Shown piece after piece: positions 37,510 through 46,057 of a stretch of DNA of 64,000 bases. The notes under the pieces are model-generated. The model saw only the letters and a program-made list of their open reading frames with translations, had not been told where the DNA came from and did not search any database. The stretch lies in assembly GCF_022601875.1 (NCBI RefSeq), contig NZ_JAKVIP010000008.1, positions 1 to 64,000 on the forward strand. The letters run 5' to 3'. Numbering within the stretch: position 1 is the first letter of the stretch; each line of letters begins with the position of its first letter. The DNA comes from Chryseobacterium sp. SSA4.19. Its GTDB lineage: Bacteria; Bacteroidota; Bacteroidia; Flavobacteriales; Weeksellaceae. Position numbers and translations under genes: made by a program.

Positions 37510-38613
37510 TTAAGCTTTCAAAATTACATCAGCAGCATTTTCACTCGCTCCTTTTCCACCCAGTTTCATCCGCAACAGTTCGTAATCTTTAAGAACAACA
37601 AACCTTCTTTCTGTTTCAAGAATCATTTTCAATTCTTCCACAAGGTTATTTGTATTAAGTTCATCCTGAATAAGTTCCTTAACCACTTCCCGATCCATAA
37701 TCAAATTAACTAAAGAAATATATTTTATATTCTTCACCAGCCTCTTTGCAATCGCATAAGAAATTTTGCTTCCCCGGTAACAAACTACTTCAGGTACATT
37801 TAACAAAGCTGTTTCCAAAGTGGCCGTTCCGGAAGTAACCAAAGCAGCCTTTGAACACCTCAGCAGATCGTATGTTTTATTAGAGACAAAATGAACATGT
37901 TCATCCACATATTTTTCATAAAAACCCTTGGGCAAACTGGGCGCTCCGGCAATGACAAACTGGTAGTCTCTAAAATAAGGCCTCACGGAAAGCATGATTT
38001 CCAGCATTTTTTCTACTTCCTGTTTTCTGGAACCCGGCAACAAGGCAATAATTTCTTTTTCATTCAACCCATGATCCGCTTTAAAATCATGAACTTTAAT
38101 ATCTTCAAGGGTTGAGATCGCATCGAGTAAAGGATGTCCTACAAAATGCGAATCCACCCCATGTTTTTTATAGAAATCTTCCTCAAACGGAAGGATCACC
38201 ATCATTTCATCAACATATTTTTTAATGATCTCAACCCGTCCTTCTTTCCAGGCCCAAAGCTGCGGTGAAATGTAATATACCACCTTAATTCCTAATGCTT
38301 TGGCGAATTTTGCAATCCTTAAATTAAATCCGGGATAGTCGACCAGAACCAGGACATCCGGTCTGTTATTTTTTATATCCTCCTTGCAGAATTTAATATT
38401 ATTCAGAATGGTCCGAAGGTTCATAGCCACCTCCAGAAATCCCATGAAAGCCAGATCCCGGTAATGCTTTACCAAGGTTCCGCCTTGTGCTGACATCAGG
38501 TCGCCGCCCCAGAACCTGAATTCAGAAGCCTGATCTTTCTGTTTTAAAGCTTTCATTAAATTACTTCCGTGTAAATCTCCAGAAGCTTCTCCTGCAATGA
38601 TATAATATTTCAT
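37510..38613 (-). CDS. lpxB: Lipid-A-disaccharide synthase
   Basis: The 367-aa glycosyltransferase joins UDP-diacylglucosamine and lipid X in lipid A synthesis at the inner membrane. The start MKYYIIAGEASGDLHGSNLM is diagnostic. LVDYPGFNLRIAKFAK, YYISPQLWAWKEGRV, FVGHPLLD and ALLPGSRKQEVE follow in the expected order, ending in the donor-site TSGTATLETALLNVPEVVCYRG. It lies upstream of comEC on the same strand with 100 bp between, so cotranscription is possible. Confidence 0.97.
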   Translation of the reverse strand: MKYYIIAGEASGDLHGSNLMKALKQKDQASEFRFWGGDLMSAQGGTLVKHYRDLAFMGFLEVAMNLRTILNNIKFCKEDIKNNRPDVLVLVDYPGFNLRIAKFAKALGIKVVYYISPQLWAWKEGRVEIIKKYVDEMMVILPFEEDFYKKHGVDSHFVGHPLLDAISTLEDIKVHDFKADHGLNEKEIIALLPGSRKQEVEKMLEIMLSVRPYFRDYQFVIAGAPSLPKGFYEKYVDEHVHFVSNKTYDLLRCSKAALVTSGTATLETALLNVPEVVCYRGSKISYAIAKRLVKNIKYISLVNLIMDREVVKELIQDELNTNNLVEELKMILETERRFVVLKDYELLRMKLGGKGASENAADVILKA

Positions 38614-38770
38614 TTTTCTGAAATCTTAATGTGTTTTTTAGGTTATCAGGAACCTCTTAAATTTTTTCCCCATCTTATTTAATTATGGGAAACTTCTATC
38701 ATAGGAATAGAAAGCAAAGTAAGAGACGTACGATCTTAATTTGTAAATTTGTTCAAAGATAATGATAAAA

Positions 38771-39280
38771 ATGTCAGAAGAATTTGAAATCAGGAATAAA
38801 GTTGCAGAAAGCGGTCTTATCAATTTTGACCTTACAGATCTGGTTCCGAAAGGAATGAGAAAAGGGATTGACCTTAAAGATTTTCTTTTTATGGAAATGA
38901 TTTTAAAAGAAAAAGATTTTCGTGAAAAAGTAGCAGCCATTGATGTTAATGAATACAGGGATGCATACATTTATATTTATAATTCCGCTGATGCCATTGT
39001 CCCGCTCTGGGCTTATTTTTTAATTACTGCAAAGCTTACTGAGGCGACTAAAAAAATTGTTTTCGGTAATCGTGAAGACCTTGAAGTAATCCTCATGCAC
39101 CATGCAATTCAAAGTTATGACTTTGACGAAATGAGGGGAAAAAGGGTACTTGTAAAAGGCTGCTCGGATAAAGAAATCCCGGAAAATGCTTATATAGAGT
39201 TGGTAGAGCAGCTGCAGCCGATTGTTAAATCCCTGATGTTCGGTGAAGCATGTTCAAACGTTCCGATTCTTAAAAATTAA
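38771..39280 (+). CDS. DUF2480 family protein
   Basis: The 169-aa cytoplasmic protein matches DUF2480, a Bacteroidota family of unknown function. Conserved-looking stretches are SGLINFDLTDLVP, the core FREKVAAIDVNEYRDAYIYIYNSAD, cited here by its position near residues 55-80, and VPLWAYFLITAKL. The C-terminal Cys in FGEACSNVPILK is retained. Two ATGs are available. 38771 (MSEEFEIRN) is preferred over 38762 because MIKM looks like leader sequence. The gene is divergent from lpxB. Confidence 0.85.
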   Translation: MSEEFEIRNKVAESGLINFDLTDLVPKGMRKGIDLKDFLFMEMILKEKDFREKVAAIDVNEYRDAYIYIYNSADAIVPLWAYFLITAKLTEATKKIVFGNREDLEVILMHHAIQSYDFDEMRGKRVLVKGCSDKEIPENAYIELVEQLQPIVKSLMFGEACSNVPILKN

Positions 39281-39367
39281 CTATTAAAGGCTCCTGCTCT
39301 GTGTTTTAAAATTTAGGGAATATTTTTTGATAAACTTATATATCTTAAAACAAAAACATCAGAAATT

Positions 39368-40024
39368 ATGAATTTAATTGATCTTCTCACAGGAAATACC
39401 GGCAGCCAGGTAGCCGATAAAGCTGAACAGAAATTCGGAATCAGCAGAAACCAGATTATTGCCTTATTAGCAGTTGCTGCACCGCTGATTATCTCTTATC
39501 TGCGTAAAAAATCCCAAGATTCTACCGAAGCAGAATCCTTAAACAATGCCCTGGATAAAGATCATGACGGAAGTATCCTGGATGATGTTTCCCAAGCTGA
39601 TGCAAGACAGGATGAAGGAGGCTCTATTCTAAACCATGTTTTTGGCGGAGATAAACAAACCATAGAAAATAAGCTTTCCCAGAATACAGGTATTTCCATT
39701 GATAAGATCGGTCCCATTTTATCCATGCTGGCACCAGTTATTATGGGATATATCGGAAGGGAAAAGCAACAGAACAGCGTAGGCGCGGGAGGACTTGGCG
39801 ATCTTTTGGGCGGAATTTTAGGCGGAGCACAGAATCAGGCTCAGCAACAGCAATCTAATCCGTTGAATGATATTTTAGGAAGTGTGCTCGGAAAAAACAG
39901 TTCTCAATCTCAATCGTCAGGAAATCCATTAAATGACATTCTGGGAAGTGTTCTAGGTGGAGATCAGAAAAAGCATCAAGGCGGACTGGGAGATATCCTG
40001 GGAAGCTTTCTGGGCGGAAAATAA
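39368..40024 (+). CDS. DUF937 family protein with Gly/Leu repeats
   Basis: The 218-aa protein starts like DUF937 members (MNLIDLLTGNTGSQVADKAE) and has the paired helices IIALLAVAAPLIISYLRKK and GPILSMLAPVIMGYIGR. The linker contains DKDHDGSILDD, which resembles a calcium-binding EF-hand/dockerin loop. The C-terminal third repeats the unit NPLNDILGSVLG three to four times with Gln-rich spacers, ending LGDILGSFLGGK. There is no signal peptide. The function is unknown, but repeat length could vary between strains. A strong terminator follows. Confidence 0.85.
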   Translation: MNLIDLLTGNTGSQVADKAEQKFGISRNQIIALLAVAAPLIISYLRKKSQDSTEAESLNNALDKDHDGSILDDVSQADARQDEGGSILNHVFGGDKQTIENKLSQNTGISIDKIGPILSMLAPVIMGYIGREKQQNSVGAGGLGDLLGGILGGAQNQAQQQQSNPLNDILGSVLGKNSSQSQSSGNPLNDILGSVLGGDQKKHQGGLGDILGSFLGGK

Positions 40025-40040
40025 TTTAATTTTGTTATAA

Positions 40041-40074
40041 AAAAAGACCGGAGAAATTATTCTCCGGTCTTTTT
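40041..40074. terminator. Bidirectional terminator between DUF937 and THX genes
   Basis: A perfect 14-bp stem (40041-40054 with 40061-40074, AAAAAGACCGGAGA with its complement) and a 6-nt loop give A- and T-tracts on both sides. It can end the DUF937 transcript and the convergent THX transcript. Confidence 0.85.
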
Positions 40075-40078
40075 ATGT

Positions 40079-40198
40079 TTAGCTCTTGGCTTTTTCCTCT
40101 GAAGCGGCAACAGGTTTCGAAGCTTTTCTCAGTCTTCTTTTTCCGTAACTTCCATTGTTAATTTTACCTCTCCTGGATTTTTTATCTCCTTTTCCCAT
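40079..40198 (-). CDS. 30S ribosomal protein THX
   Basis: This 39-aa gene is easy to miss. It begins MGKGDKKSRRGKINNGSYGKRR and ends ASEEKAKS. The very basic N-terminal core GKGDKKSRRGKI..GSYGKRR matches the small ribosomal protein THX, which sits in the head of the 30S subunit in Thermus and is widespread in Bacteroidota. The acidic/alanine tail is variable in the family. It stands alone, sharing the bidirectional terminator at 40041-40074 with the convergent DUF937 gene. Confidence 0.9.
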   Translation of the reverse strand: MGKGDKKSRRGKINNGSYGKRRLRKASKPVAASEEKAKS

Positions 40199-40283
40199 AG
40201 TAATACATGTTTAGTTGATTTGATACGAAGTTAAAAAATATGTGTTAAAAATAAAAACCCGTGCTGTTAAAATTTTTATAAAA

Positions 40284-41678
40284 CTAAACTTTAACAGTTT
40301 TCCATTTACCTCTTTTAAACAGGATAAATGCAATAATGGTAATTATTGTTTCTGCTACGGGAATGGATATAAAAACTCGTTTCGGTCCCATTCCGAAATA
40401 TTTTGAAAGAAAATATGCCAAAGGAATCTGAAACAGCCAGAAGCCGAAAAGATTAACCCAAGTCGGTGTCCAGGTATCGCCGGCTCCGTTGAAAGCATTG
40501 ATCATCACCATCCCGATTCCATAGAAAATAAATCCCACGCTCATAATATGTAACGCATTTTTAGCAAAATTTTTAATCGCGAGGTCCTGTGTAAAAAATC
40601 CAACTAAAACATCTCCTAAAAAGAAAAATATCAAACTCACGGTTATCATAAATATCACATTGTAGACTACAGTTTTCATAACGGACTGCTCAGCCCTTAC
40701 CAATTGTCCAGCTCCCATATTCTGGCCAACCAGAGTTGATGCAGCATTGCTTAATCCCCAGGCCGGAAGCATAAAGAACATCATCAGCCGTAACGCTGTC
40801 TGATAACCGGCCGATGCATTTTCACCTCCCGTAGTTGCCACCGGCTGAGCAAGAAAGATCCAGCTGCAGGAAGCAATAACGAACTGGAAAATTCCAGGTG
40901 TAGCAATTTTGACGATTGATTTTACAATTTTGTAATCAGGTTTAAAATAACGAAGTAAGATCCGGACCTGGGTATCAGCAACCAAAAGGTGATATAATTG
41001 GTAAATCACTCCTATGCTTCTCCCGATTGTTGTGGCTAGGGCTGCACCGGTAAGACCCATTGCGGGAACAGGTCCGAACCCTTTAATTAAAACAGGACAC
41101 AGGATAATATTCGCAATGTTGGCAATCCATAGGGACTTCATGGCAATCGCCGCATTTCCGGCTCCCCTGAAAATTCCGTTGATCAGGAACAAAAGCATAA
41201 TCACCACACTGCTTCCCATCATGATCCTTGTAAAGTTTTTTCCATAGGCGGCCGCCTCCGGTTTTGAACCCATCAGGACTAAAATCTCTTCAGCATAGAT
41301 CACCCCTAACACACTTAAAATAAAAGTGACTATAAAAGACACCAGTAAAACCTGTGCGGCACTCCGGGAAGCCTGCTCAGGATTTTTCTCGCCGATTCGC
41401 CTTGCCACCATTGCTGTAGCAGCCATGCTCATCCCGATAGCAATGGAATACATAACGGACAGCACAGATTCCGTAAGCCCGACGGTCTGAATAGCATAAC
41501 CGCTTTCTTTCAGGTGTCCGACAAAATATAAATCGACTAATGCAAAAACCGATTCCATGGCCATTTCCAGCATCATCGGAATAGCCAGAAGAAGCACGGC
41601 ACTTCTTATACTGCCTTTTGTATAATCTGCCTCTTTGCCACTTAACGCTTTTTTGATAAAAGCTAAATATCTTTTCAT
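40284..41678 (-). CDS. MATE family multidrug exporter
   Basis: The 464-aa inner-membrane protein has twelve hydrophobic segments in two homologous halves, the MATE/DinF pattern. Typical stretches are SVFALVDLYFVGHL in helix 1, GMSMAATAMVARRIGEKN, and GLSNAASTLVGQNMGAGQ at the start of the second half. MATE proteins export cationic drugs or metabolites by Na+ or H+ antiport. The substrate is not evident here. The gene is alone on its strand. A TACTTTTG promoter box lies 23 bp before the ATG. Confidence 0.92.
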   Translation of the reverse strand: MKRYLAFIKKALSGKEADYTKGSIRSAVLLLAIPMMLEMAMESVFALVDLYFVGHLKESGYAIQTVGLTESVLSVMYSIAIGMSMAATAMVARRIGEKNPEQASRSAAQVLLVSFIVTFILSVLGVIYAEEILVLMGSKPEAAAYGKNFTRIMMGSSVVIMLLFLINGIFRGAGNAAIAMKSLWIANIANIILCPVLIKGFGPVPAMGLTGAALATTIGRSIGVIYQLYHLLVADTQVRILLRYFKPDYKIVKSIVKIATPGIFQFVIASCSWIFLAQPVATTGGENASAGYQTALRLMMFFMLPAWGLSNAASTLVGQNMGAGQLVRAEQSVMKTVVYNVIFMITVSLIFFFLGDVLVGFFTQDLAIKNFAKNALHIMSVGFIFYGIGMVMINAFNGAGDTWTPTWVNLFGFWLFQIPLAYFLSKYFGMGPKRVFISIPVAETIITIIAFILFKRGKWKTVKV

Positions 41679-41700
41679 TGGTGGTAAGTAAAGTTTTCAA

Positions 41701-41708
41701 CAAAAGTA
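41701..41708 (-). promoter_or_regulatory. Promoter -7 box of the MATE gene
   Basis: On the minus strand the box reads TACTTTTG, an exact TAnnTTTG match, 22 bp before the ATG at 41678. Confidence 0.55.
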
Positions 41709-41776
41709 TAGATTCAGAAATAATTCAGGCTTTGCATATGAAAAGTTTTAAAAAAGATTTTAAAAAAAACAACAAC

Positions 41777-41814
41777 AAATATTTATTGTTTTACGATAAA
41801 TATTTATACCTTTG
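41777..41814 (+). promoter_or_regulatory. Promoter with operator-like palindrome before the DUF2975/HTH pair
   Basis: TACCTTTG at 41807-41814 is an exact -7 box, and TTG at 41786-41788 has the right -33 spacing (18 bp). A palindrome with perfect 10-bp arms (AAATATTTAT at 41777-41786, complement at 41796-41805) and a 9-bp spacer overlaps the -33 element and the spacer, where a repressor would block transcription. Confidence 0.65.
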
Positions 41815-41834
41815 CAACAATAAAGTATAACAAC

Positions 41835-42431
41835 ATGAAAATTATAGGAAAAAATTCTCTTTCACACTACATCAGCCATCTGCTTTTTGTATTATTTATT
41901 TTATTTGCATTCCAATGTGTTTATACACTTATTGGTTTTGCAGTTTCATACTATAACTTTAAGACAGGAAACCATATACTGTCGGATTTTTTCATCATAG
42001 GAAATGATGTGGGATGGTCTAAAAACAGATGGACCATTCCCATGGACAATCTTATGAAATTCAAATTTTTTATTCCCTTTACTGAGCAGAATCTTGTAAC
42101 GGGATTATTCAATGTAGGATACATACTCAAGGATATAGGAAGGAGCATCTTTTTTGTTCTTTTTCTATATAGCAGTCACCAGATTTTTAAAGGAATCAGT
42201 AACGAAAATGTATTTAATATCAAAGTCGTAATTTGGTTAAGAAGATTCGGCTGGCTTAATATTATTTTTACAACAATCATTATTATTATTAATTTCTTTA
42301 ATGCAAAAGACTTTTATGCCTTCGCGTATTCAGGAATATCATTCTTATTCTTTGGTGGATTAATATTATTTATAACAGAGTTTTTCAAAAAAGGTCTGAA
42401 ACTCCAAAACCAAGCAGATTTAACAATATAA
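41835..42431 (+). CDS. DUF2975 family membrane protein
   Basis: The 198-aa protein has four hydrophobic segments: LLFVLFILFAFQCVYTLIG, IFFVLFLYSS, IIFTTIIIIINFF and ISFLFFGGLILFI. They fit DUF2975. In this family the membrane protein is regularly encoded beside a small HTH regulator, and that is the case here: the next ATG is 3 bp after this stop. A promoter with a palindromic operator precedes it, which suggests an autoregulated two-gene unit. The function is unknown. Confidence 0.85.
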   Translation: MKIIGKNSLSHYISHLLFVLFILFAFQCVYTLIGFAVSYYNFKTGNHILSDFFIIGNDVGWSKNRWTIPMDNLMKFKFFIPFTEQNLVTGLFNVGYILKDIGRSIFFVLFLYSSHQIFKGISNENVFNIKVVIWLRRFGWLNIIFTTIIIIINFFNAKDFYAFAYSGISFLFFGGLILFITEFFKKGLKLQNQADLTI

Positions 42432-42434
42432 ATT

Positions 42435-42641
42435 ATGTCGATCATTATCAACGTAGACGTCATGTTGGCGAAAAGAAAAATGCAGTCTCAGGAACTTGCT
42501 GAGAAAATTGGCATCACCCAGGCCAATCTTTCCATTTTAAAAACCGGAAAAGCTAAAGCCGTGAAACTTTCTACATTGGAAGCTATCTGTAAAGCTTTGG
42601 ATTGCCAGCCTGGAGACATCTTAGAATATGTAAAAGATTAA
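42435..42641 (+). CDS. Small HTH (Cro/C1-type, YozG-like) regulator
   Basis: The 68-aa protein is a single helix-turn-helix domain of the HTH_26/YozG type. It begins MSIIINVDVMLAKRKMQSQELAEKI, cited for its start only. The recognition part ITQANLSILKTGKAKAVKLSTLEAI and the end CQPGDILEYV are typical. It follows the DUF2975 gene by 3 bp and is probably its regulator, binding the palindrome at 41777-41805. That binding is inferred. The gene is followed by an AT-rich gap with no clear terminator. Confidence 0.9.
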   Translation: MSIIINVDVMLAKRKMQSQELAEKIGITQANLSILKTGKAKAVKLSTLEAICKALDCQPGDILEYVKD

Positions 42642-42770
42642 GAGTCTTTAAGATTTTAAACTAAAATTTTCTGTTAAAATTGATTTCAACATTATAAAAT
42701 TACATAAACATTAGGATTCATCATTCTCAAAGCTGGATCATCTTACTAGATTAGACAAAAATTTTTAACC

Positions 42771-44951
42771 ATGAGAAAATATATAATTACTGCATTTCTG
42801 ACAATATCATCACTTTCCTTTTCCCAAAAGAAAATAGATAATCTCAATTTTGAAAAAGTAAACAATAATCTTCCTGTAAATTGGGAAATTTTTGGAAACG
42901 GGAAAGCAAAAGTTTTTGCAGATCACACTGAAAAGCAGGAAGGAAAATTCTCCACCGTAATCGAATCCGATGAAAATAATGGTTTCAAAGGACTCGCCCT
43001 CAAACTTCCGGAAAATTATGCAGGAAAACAAATTACTTTCTCAGGTTATATTAAAACGGAAAATGTTACAGACGGCTTTGCCGGTCTTTGGATGAGAATT
43101 GATCCTGATATTGGATTTGATAATATGCAGTCTCAAGGATTACATGGTACAAACGACTGGAAAAAATATGAAATTACGTTAAAGTTGTCTCCAAAAAATA
43201 CAGAGAAAATTGTAATTGGCGCACTACTTTCCGGGAAAGGAAAAATGTGGGTTGATAATCTCAAAATTACTGTTGACGGAAAAGATATTACTCATGCTAA
43301 CATCTTCGAAAAGAAATTAACCAAAATAGATTTTGACAAAGAGTTTGACAGCGGTTCGAAAATTTCAAATATTGACTTGGGAAAAAACAATTTTGAAAAC
43401 GTCAAAAACCTTGGACTTATTTGGGGATATCTCAAATATTATCACCCAAATATTGCCGCAGGAAACTATAATTGGGATTATGAACTTTTCAGAATATATC
43501 CAAAAATTGCACGAGCTCCAGCAAGCCAGAGAGATAAAGTTTTAACAGAATGGATTAAAGGTTTAGGTAAATATCAAACTTCAAAGATAGCTGAACCTCA
43601 GAATTTTAAAATAAAACCAGACCTTGAATGGATTACCAATTCAGGCTTTTCTAAAGAATTGACAGAGGAACTTTCAAAATTAAAAAATGCCAAAAGGCCA
43701 AAGGCAAATTATTATGTTAACCTTTTAGAACCTGTAGGAAATCCTGATTTTAAAAATGAAAATCCTTACATAAGAATGAATTATCCTGATGAAGGTTTTC
43801 GTTTGCTATCGTTATACAGATATTGGAACATCATTCAGTATTATTTTCCTTACAAAAACCTCATCGACGAGGACTGGAAAGGAGTTTTAACCGAATTCAT
43901 ACCCAAATTCGTAAATGCAAAGAATGAATCCGAATATGCTTTGGCTTCATTGGAAATAATTGGTAGAATTCATGATGCCCATGCCAATATCTGGAATTAT
44001 AATCCGTCGCTAGAAAAATATTTTGGAGACAGATATACTCCGATCAAACTTACCTTTGCAGAAGATAAAGCGGTGGTAAATGGCTTTTATAACAATGAAT
44101 TAGGTCAAGAAACAGGTTTAAAACAGGGTGATATTATAACAGAGATCGATGGTAAAAATATAGATACAGTTATTAAAAATATGCTGAAATACTTGCCTGC
44201 ATCTAATTACCATACACAATTGAGGGATATTTCAAGTAAATTATTGCGTAGCAATGAAAATGCTATTCACCTTAAAATTTTAAGAAACAATAAAAAGGAA
44301 GAAAAGACAATAAAAACGTATAAATTTTCTGAAATTAATTACAGAAACGAAGATAAAGAATTTTTCAAAATGCATAGCAAAGATATCGCTTATCTTTATA
44401 TGGGAAGTGTGGAAGAAAAAGGCATCTCAACTGTCTTTGACCAGATTAAAAATACAAAAGGACTGGTTATCGATTTAAGAAGTTATCCTGCAGATTTTGT
44501 AGTTTTCAGCATGGGAAAACTTTTAAAACCAAATTCCAGTGACTTTGTAAAATTCACTAAAACGGGTAATGGCCAACCCGGACTTTTTACTTTTACAAAA
44601 AATGAAAATCTACAAGGGAGTGGCAGCAATTATCATAAAGGAAAAATTGCTATTTTAATTAACGAACAAACCCAAAGCAGAGGAGAGTTCCACGCAATGG
44701 CTTTCAGAACGGCCCCAAATGCAAAAGTTTTCGGGTCGACAACAGCTGGAGCCGATGGAAATGTTTCTAAGATTATTCTTCCCGGAAATATCTCAACTAT
44801 GATCAGTGGAATCGGCATCTATTACCCAGACGGAAAAGAAACCCAGAGAGTCGGGATTGTTCCTGATGTAGAAGTAAAACCAACGGTTGAAGGAATTAAG
44901 AACAATAAAGATGAAGTGCTTGAGAAAGCAATAGAATGGATTAACAACTAA
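42771..44951 (+). CDS. Secreted S41 family peptidase
   Basis: The 726-aa serine protease carries a signal peptide (1-18, ending SLSFS). An N-terminal jelly-roll-like domain (LNFEKVNNNLPVNWEIFG to about 170) resembles carbohydrate-binding modules. A helical region (FRLLSLYRYWNIIQYYFPYK) and a PDZ-like part (GLKQGDIITEIDGKNI) follow. The catalytic C-terminal domain comes last. The nucleophile is the Ser in NEQTQSRGEF, within the pattern of tail-specific (C-terminal processing) proteases. Location outside the cytoplasm is supported by the signal peptide. No partner gene is adjacent. The 129-bp upstream gap has no consensus promoter I can name. Confidence 0.88.
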   Translation: MRKYIITAFLTISSLSFSQKKIDNLNFEKVNNNLPVNWEIFGNGKAKVFADHTEKQEGKFSTVIESDENNGFKGLALKLPENYAGKQITFSGYIKTENVTDGFAGLWMRIDPDIGFDNMQSQGLHGTNDWKKYEITLKLSPKNTEKIVIGALLSGKGKMWVDNLKITVDGKDITHANIFEKKLTKIDFDKEFDSGSKISNIDLGKNNFENVKNLGLIWGYLKYYHPNIAAGNYNWDYELFRIYPKIARAPASQRDKVLTEWIKGLGKYQTSKIAEPQNFKIKPDLEWITNSGFSKELTEELSKLKNAKRPKANYYVNLLEPVGNPDFKNENPYIRMNYPDEGFRLLSLYRYWNIIQYYFPYKNLIDEDWKGVLTEFIPKFVNAKNESEYALASLEIIGRIHDAHANIWNYNPSLEKYFGDRYTPIKLTFAEDKAVVNGFYNNELGQETGLKQGDIITEIDGKNIDTVIKNMLKYLPASNYHTQLRDISSKLLRSNENAIHLKILRNNKKEEKTIKTYKFSEINYRNEDKEFFKMHSKDIAYLYMGSVEEKGISTVFDQIKNTKGLVIDLRSYPADFVVFSMGKLLKPNSSDFVKFTKTGNGQPGLFTFTKNENLQGSGSNYHKGKIAILINEQTQSRGEFHAMAFRTAPNAKVFGSTTAGADGNVSKIILPGNISTMISGIGIYYPDGKETQRVGIVPDVEVKPTVEGIKNNKDEVLEKAIEWINN

Positions 44952-44995
44952 CCTGTTATTCAATCTACATACTTTAAGAAATAATGTTCTATACC

Positions 44996-45032
44996 GAGTC
45001 CGTCTCACAATTAGTGAAAACGGACTCTTTTT
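44996..45032 (+). terminator. Rho-independent terminator after the S41 peptidase
   Basis: GAGTCCGT (44996-45003) pairs with ACGGACTC (45020-45027), with an inner CAC/GTG pair, followed by TTTTT. It lies 45 bp past the stop. Confidence 0.8.
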
Positions 45033-45173
45033 ATGATTTTTCTCGACCTCCTGTCTGAGAATGATTTTCGTAAAGTCGATTTTCAACCCACATCATTGAG
45101 TTGTGAGAATGACTCTTTTATTTCCTTCAAATTGTCATTTTAGGCTCAGCTTATATCATTAATTATTTGATCA

Positions 45174-45920
45174 TTATGAGGTCAGTCTCAAAGTATTTAA
45201 AGCCGAAACCCATTCGTTCCGCGTACATCTTGCACATGACTTATGATTTGCAGTGATTTCTTCTGCATGCCCGCAATAGGTACATGCATAGAAACCAGGT
45301 TCTTTGATGACTGAGGATTTCTGATGATACAGTTTGGGAAGCACAGGCAAACCATAACAAACCTCATCATCCGGGAAATAGTAAAAACTAATATTTCCGG
45401 TAGTCTCCAATATCGCAGTTTTTACCTGTCCTAAATGTTCAATAGACTCCTGGCGCATTTCTGCGAAAAATTCATCTTTTGCAAAGGTATGATCCTTTTT
45501 TACGCCAAGAACGAATTGCCCATTTTCAATAACGTAAAGCGGTTCACCTTCAATAATATTTTCAAATCTTTCATTCTTACTTGCAACATACGTTATGACG
45601 CGGTACAGAATAATAATTGCACCAAATACAATCACCGATGAGAGTATGGGTGCTTCTTTATTGAACATCGGATCTCCGGCAGCCGATCCCATAGCAATGA
45701 TAATCGCCACTTCAAAAAGAGACAGCTGCCGTACTCCCTTTTTTCCGGAAAGCCTTAAAATAAACAGCACTAAAGCAAACATGATCAGGGTCCGCACAAT
45801 TATTTCAAAAATAAAATCAGTGTTAAGGTCTCCTATAAAAACATTATTCCAGCTCGTATCCATGTGTTGATTTAAAATGATTTGATTCCAATAGTTACAA
45901 ATTTCCAGCCATATCTTCAT
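45174..45920 (-). CDS. YetF/DUF421-like membrane protein with C-terminal zinc ribbon
   Basis: The protein has the DUF421 membrane part: hydrophobic helices at IIVRTLIMFALVLFIL and VIVFGAIIILYRVI around the conserved RLSGKKGVRQLSLFEVAIIIAMGSAAGDPM (cited by position). The YetF-type cytoplasmic domain has the pattern LYVIENGQFVL. The last 35 residues add a rubredoxin-like zinc ribbon, FYACTYCGHAEE then CARCTRNEW, which classical YetF lacks. ATG at 45920 gives 248 aa, and ATG at 45863 gives 229 aa. The frame runs to 46013, but a promoter for aspS lies inside that part, which argues for a shorter start. The function is unknown. Confidence 0.82.
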   Translation of the reverse strand: MKIWLEICNYWNQIILNQHMDTSWNNVFIGDLNTDFIFEIIVRTLIMFALVLFILRLSGKKGVRQLSLFEVAIIIAMGSAAGDPMFNKEAPILSSVIVFGAIIILYRVITYVASKNERFENIIEGEPLYVIENGQFVLGVKKDHTFAKDEFFAEMRQESIEHLGQVKTAILETTGNISFYYFPDDEVCYGLPVLPKLYHQKSSVIKEPGFYACTYCGHAEEITANHKSCARCTRNEWVSALNTLRLTS

Positions 45921-45989
45921 CTCGTACACTTGGTGCAACTTTCCATGAATTAGTTTGAACAGGTTGATTATATAACTATACAAAAATCT

Positions 45990-45997
45990 TATCTTTG
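45990..45997 (+). promoter_or_regulatory. Promoter -7 box of aspS
   Basis: TATCTTTG is an exact TAnnTTTG match, 60 bp before the chosen aspS ATG. The -33 element is not clear. TTG at 45964-45966 is slightly too far. Confidence 0.55.
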
Positions 45998-46057
45998 CCA
46001 ACGGAAAATTCAAAGTTCTGAACTGAACTTTAAATATTGAACTTTAAACAAATAATT

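Noticed and set aside
45921..46013. Longer N-terminus for the YetF-like gene
   Set aside because: The added part carries the aspS promoter and is not like the family. ATG at 45920 or 45863 is more likely.
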